Assembly (NCBI GenBank): GCA_900554635.1
Contig: USHY01000003.1
Coordinates: 1 to 54,789 of the forward strand
Direction: 5' to 3'
Origin: an uncultured Clostridium sp.
GTDB lineage: Bacteria; Bacillota; Clostridia; TANB77; CAG-508
Length of the DNA: 54,789 bases
The notes beneath the pieces are model-generated. The model was given only the letters and a program-made list of their open reading frames with translations. It made no database searches and was not told the DNA's origin. Positions 51,638 through 54,789 of this stretch are shown in pieces (positions within the stretch are counted from its first letter, which is position 1; every line of letters begins with the position of its first letter). The position numbers and the translations under genes were made by a program.

Positions 51638-52744
51638 TTGATAGAATTAGAAGAAAATAAACACAAACTTATCCTACTAAAGGAAAAACTAAAATCAATA
51701 GAGGATGCTTTGAATATAACTAAATTAAAAGAAGACTTAAAAACATTGGAAGCCGAAACTAATAAACCAGGCTTTTGGGAGAATTCACAAAATTCAGGGA
51801 CAACTCTTACTAAAATGAAGAAGACTCAAAATAAAATCGAAAACTTTGAGAAAATACAAAATGAATTAGAAAATTTGGAAAGTCTAAATGAGCTATTACT
51901 GCAAGAGGAAGATATTGAGCTGGGGAAGGAAGTTTTAAGAAACACAAAAAAGATAGAAGAAAAAATAGAAAAAGTTGAGTTAGAAACTTTACTTTCAGGG
52001 AAATATGATAAAAATAATGCAATAATTACTTTACATCCAGGAGCCGGAGGTACAGAGTCACAAGATTGGGCAGAAATGCTATACAGAATGTACTGCAAAT
52101 GGGCAGCAAGCAATGGATTTGATGTACAGGAACTGGATTACTTAGAAGGTGATGAAGCGGGAATAAAAAGCGTTACCTTCTTAGTAAAAGGGGAAAATGC
52201 TTATGGATATCTAAAAGGAGAAAATGGAGTACATAGATTAGTAAGAATATCACCATTTGACAGCGGTGGAAGAAGGCATACATCATTTGCTTCAGCTGAA
52301 GTACTTCCAGAAATCACAGATGACATACAACTAGATATAAATCCAGATGATATAAAAATGGATGTATATAGAGCATCAGGAGCAGGAGGACAAAAAGTAA
52401 ACAAAACATCATCAGCGGTAAGACTAACACATATTCCAACAGGAATTATAACAGCCTGCCAAACAGAAAGGTCACAAACACAAAACAGAGAATATGCAAT
52501 GACAATGCTCAAATCAAAATTATTAGAACTAAAAGAAAAAGAACAAAAAGATAAAATAGAAGATCTAAAAGGCATACAAAGAGATATAGCATGGGGAAGC
52601 CAAATTCGTTCATATGTATTCTGCCCATATACATTAGTAAAAGACCATAGAACAAACTATGAGGTAGGCAATGTTGAAGCAGTAATGAATGGTGACTTAA
52701 ATGGCTTTATAGAAGCTTACTTAAAAACAACAGTAAAATTTTAA
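51638..52744 (+). CDS. prfB: Peptide chain release factor 2
   Basis: The 368-residue factor has the RF2 signature SPFDSGGRRHTSFAS, the peptidyl-hydrolysis motif SGAGGQ and the tail of class I factors. It ends translation at UGA and UAA. The start is TTG 51638, 7 bases after AGGAGGA. It does not carry the programmed CTT-TGA frameshift seen in many prfB genes: the frame runs through (DALNITKLKEDL). The secA stop is in its ribosome site. Confidence 0.95.
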   Translation: MIELEENKHKLILLKEKLKSIEDALNITKLKEDLKTLEAETNKPGFWENSQNSGTTLTKMKKTQNKIENFEKIQNELENLESLNELLLQEEDIELGKEVLRNTKKIEEKIEKVELETLLSGKYDKNNAIITLHPGAGGTESQDWAEMLYRMYCKWAASNGFDVQELDYLEGDEAGIKSVTFLVKGENAYGYLKGENGVHRLVRISPFDSGGRRHTSFASAEVLPEITDDIQLDINPDDIKMDVYRASGAGGQKVNKTSSAVRLTHIPTGIITACQTERSQTQNREYAMTMLKSKLLELKEKEQKDKIEDLKGIQRDIAWGSQIRSYVFCPYTLVKDHRTNYEVGNVEAVMNGDLNGFIEAYLKTTVKF

Positions 52745-52857
52745 AAAAACTATTCACAAAATGTATAAATATAGTATATAATATATACAAGAACAAACGA
52801 TATAATATTTAGACTTAAATATTATTGGTACTTATTAAATAAAAAAGAGGTTCCATA

Positions 52858-53589
52858 ATGGAAATAATTGTACAAAAATTTGGAGGAAGTTCTGTAGCAA
52901 ACACAGACAAACTTTTTAATGTTTGCAAACACATTACAAAAGAGAAAAACAAAGGAAATTCAGTAGTAGTTGTTGTATCAGCACAAGGAGATACAACAGA
53001 TGACTTAATTAAGGAAGAAAATGAAATAACAGAAAAACCAAACAAAAGAGAACATGATGTATTAGTATCAGTAGGAGAGCAAATAACCATTGCAAAATTA
53101 GCAATGTGCTTACAAAAACAGGGTTATGAAGCAGTATCTATGTTAGGCTGGCAAGTTCCAATAATCACAGACTCAAACTTTGGAGATGCTAACATAACAA
53201 AAATAAAAACAGGCAAAATACTCAAAGAACTAAAAACAGGCAAAATAGTAATCATTGCAGGTTTTCAAGGAATAGATTCAAACTCAAACATCACAACACT
53301 AGGCAGAGGAGGTTCAGACACAACAGCAATAGCACTAGCATCAGCACTAAAAGCAAAAAAATGCGAAATATTTACAGATGTTGATGGTGTATATTCAGAA
53401 GACCCAAATAAAAATGAAAATGCAACAAAATTTGATAAACTAACATATGATAAAATGCTAGAAATGGCAAACAATGGGGCAAAGGTATTACATAACAAAT
53501 GTGTAAAACTAGCTAAGGAGAAGCAAGTAAAGATAATTGTTAAATCCACTTTTTTAGAAGAGAGTGTGGGGACTGTAGTTGAAAAATAA
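52858..53589 (+). CDS. Aspartokinase catalytic domain, without ACT domains
   Basis: The 243-residue protein has the amino-acid kinase domain: KFGGSSVA (nucleotide/aspartate), SVGEQITIAKLA, GRGGSDTTAIALA, TDVDGVYSEDP, and NNGAKVLHNKC. Aspartokinases normally have about 400 residues with two ACT domains that bind lysine or threonine; here the protein stops after the kinase fold. So it lacks feedback regulation or uses a separate ACT protein. GAGG is the ribosome site. Next is a terminator, then the rRNA promoters. Confidence 0.9.
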   Translation: MEIIVQKFGGSSVANTDKLFNVCKHITKEKNKGNSVVVVVSAQGDTTDDLIKEENEITEKPNKREHDVLVSVGEQITIAKLAMCLQKQGYEAVSMLGWQVPIITDSNFGDANITKIKTGKILKELKTGKIVIIAGFQGIDSNSNITTLGRGGSDTTAIALASALKAKKCEIFTDVDGVYSEDPNKNENATKFDKLTYDKMLEMANNGAKVLHNKCVKLAKEKQVKIIVKSTFLEESVGTVVEK

Positions 53590-53597
53590 CTAAGAAG

Positions 53598-53625
53598 AAA
53601 TCTACCAATTTCCTTGGTAGATTTT
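53598..53625 (+). terminator. Terminator after aspartokinase
   Basis: An 11-bp perfect stem AAATCTACCAA with a T-run. Confidence 0.85.
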
Positions 53626-53684
53626 CTACATTTTAGAGATAAAGAAACAAATTAAAAATTTTTTAACTTTTTTTCAAAAAAGTG

Positions 53685-53713
53685 TTGACAGAAGTCGAGA
53701 AAAGTAGTATTAT
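53685..53713 (+). promoter_or_regulatory. rRNA operon promoter P1
   Basis: TTGACA, 17 bases, TATTAT. Confidence 0.8.
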
Positions 53714-53851
53714 ATTTAAGTACCAAGCAGAACACATGAAGATTTAGTTATATGAAATATGTATAATTAGTAATGTTTCTACAATATAAAAACAACACAA
53801 AAATTACTAATTTTTTTATTTGAAAAAATTAAAAAATATTTCAAAAAACTA

Positions 53852-53880
53852 TTGACAAAACAAAATAAAAATGGTAAAAT
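53852..53880 (+). promoter_or_regulatory. rRNA operon promoter P2
   Basis: TTGACA, 17 bases, TAAAAT; tandem with P1 and about 210 bases before the 16S start. The leader between holds no gene. Confidence 0.8.
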
Positions 53881-54092
53881 AATGAACGTTCTCGAATTTA
53901 AGATTCAAGAACAAAGTACATTGAAAAATAAACAATAAAATCCTTTAAATGAGTTTTAGAATCGTCTAACCAACGATTCGTACTAAACCAAAAATTTGGA
54001 GAAAACCAAAAGTAAAAATCAAAGCTAGGGTATGGAAACATACCAAATCAAACCGATATGTAAGGTCTTGTAAAAAGACAGTATATATACAA

Positions 54093-54789
<697 letters not shown>

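Noticed and set aside
51638..51760. Programmed CTT-TGA frameshift in prfB
   Set aside because: The frame is open throughout; no TGA near codon 25.

Overview
The window is AT-rich DNA from an endospore-forming member of the Firmicutes, most likely an uncultured Clostridia lineage. The reasons are strongly A-ending codon use, GGAGG ribosome sites, an spoVAC-spoVAD-spoVAE operon, spoIVA, a Spo0A-like regulator, a PdaB-like deacetylase, PrkC/PrpC signalling, SepF/DivIVA, and a clostridial 9-residue tmRNA tag. The start of a 16S rRNA gene lies at the right edge. I cannot place it below class without a search.

Layout. 1-960: end of a sortase-anchored surface protein and a small membrane protein. 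1156-3032 (minus): spoVA genes. 3277-11706: a type IV pilus operon (PilM-PilN fusion, PilO, PilP-like, short pilin, degenerate prepilin peptidase, minor pilin, PilB, PilT, PilC). 11821-20379: rlmN, prpC, prkC, ftsY, a UPF0182 protein, a DUF5665 protein and rpe. 20422-23719 (minus): a bactofilin-like membrane protein, SPFH/NfeD pair and an XRE regulator. 23963-25216: a pilin with DUF285/BspA repeats. 25378-32300: smc, an EEP nuclease, lexA, a 46-aa protein and spoIVA. 32395-38837: a tailless FtsZ, XRE regulators, a Spo0A-like regulator with phased upstream repeats, a 15-aa peptide gene, a GHKL kinase, a PdaB-like deacetylase and a split TSUP transporter. 39059-43545: a membrane protein, a HAD phosphatase, sepF-divIVA, mazF, and mscL-deoC. 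43697-45100: a third pilin, carrying a formylglycine-enzyme/C-type-lectin-like domain. 45292-46035: a small protein, tRNA-Met and tmRNA (ssrA). 46117-53589: a UDPGP-type uridylyltransferase, a YitT protein, secA, prfB and an ACT-less aspartokinase. 53685-end: tandem rRNA promoters and 16S.

Two observations stand out. First, five genes (spoVAD, rlmN, nfeD, a HAD phosphatase, secA) contain seven +1 frame breaks. At each one the extra base is a C directly before a conserved glycine codon, so the ribosome meets an in-frame CGG. Reading by eye, I found no other in-frame CGG in any gene of the window. This fits CGG being unassigned or very poorly read, with +1 shifting or four-base (CGGN) decoding as glycine. 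A consistent sequencing or assembly artefact must be excluded. Second, the pilin at 43697-45100 ends in a block of mostly NNC/NNT codons within the lectin-like fold, followed by strong hairpins. This looks like the variable region of a diversity-generating retroelement acting on a pilus-borne adhesin, although no reverse transcriptase or template repeat is seen here.

The pilus genes, the three pilin-like proteins with nearly identical N-termini and the lectin-like cargo suggest a cell-surface adhesion system. The spo genes, the Spo0A-like regulator and the phased repeats form a separate sporulation-linked neighbourhood.
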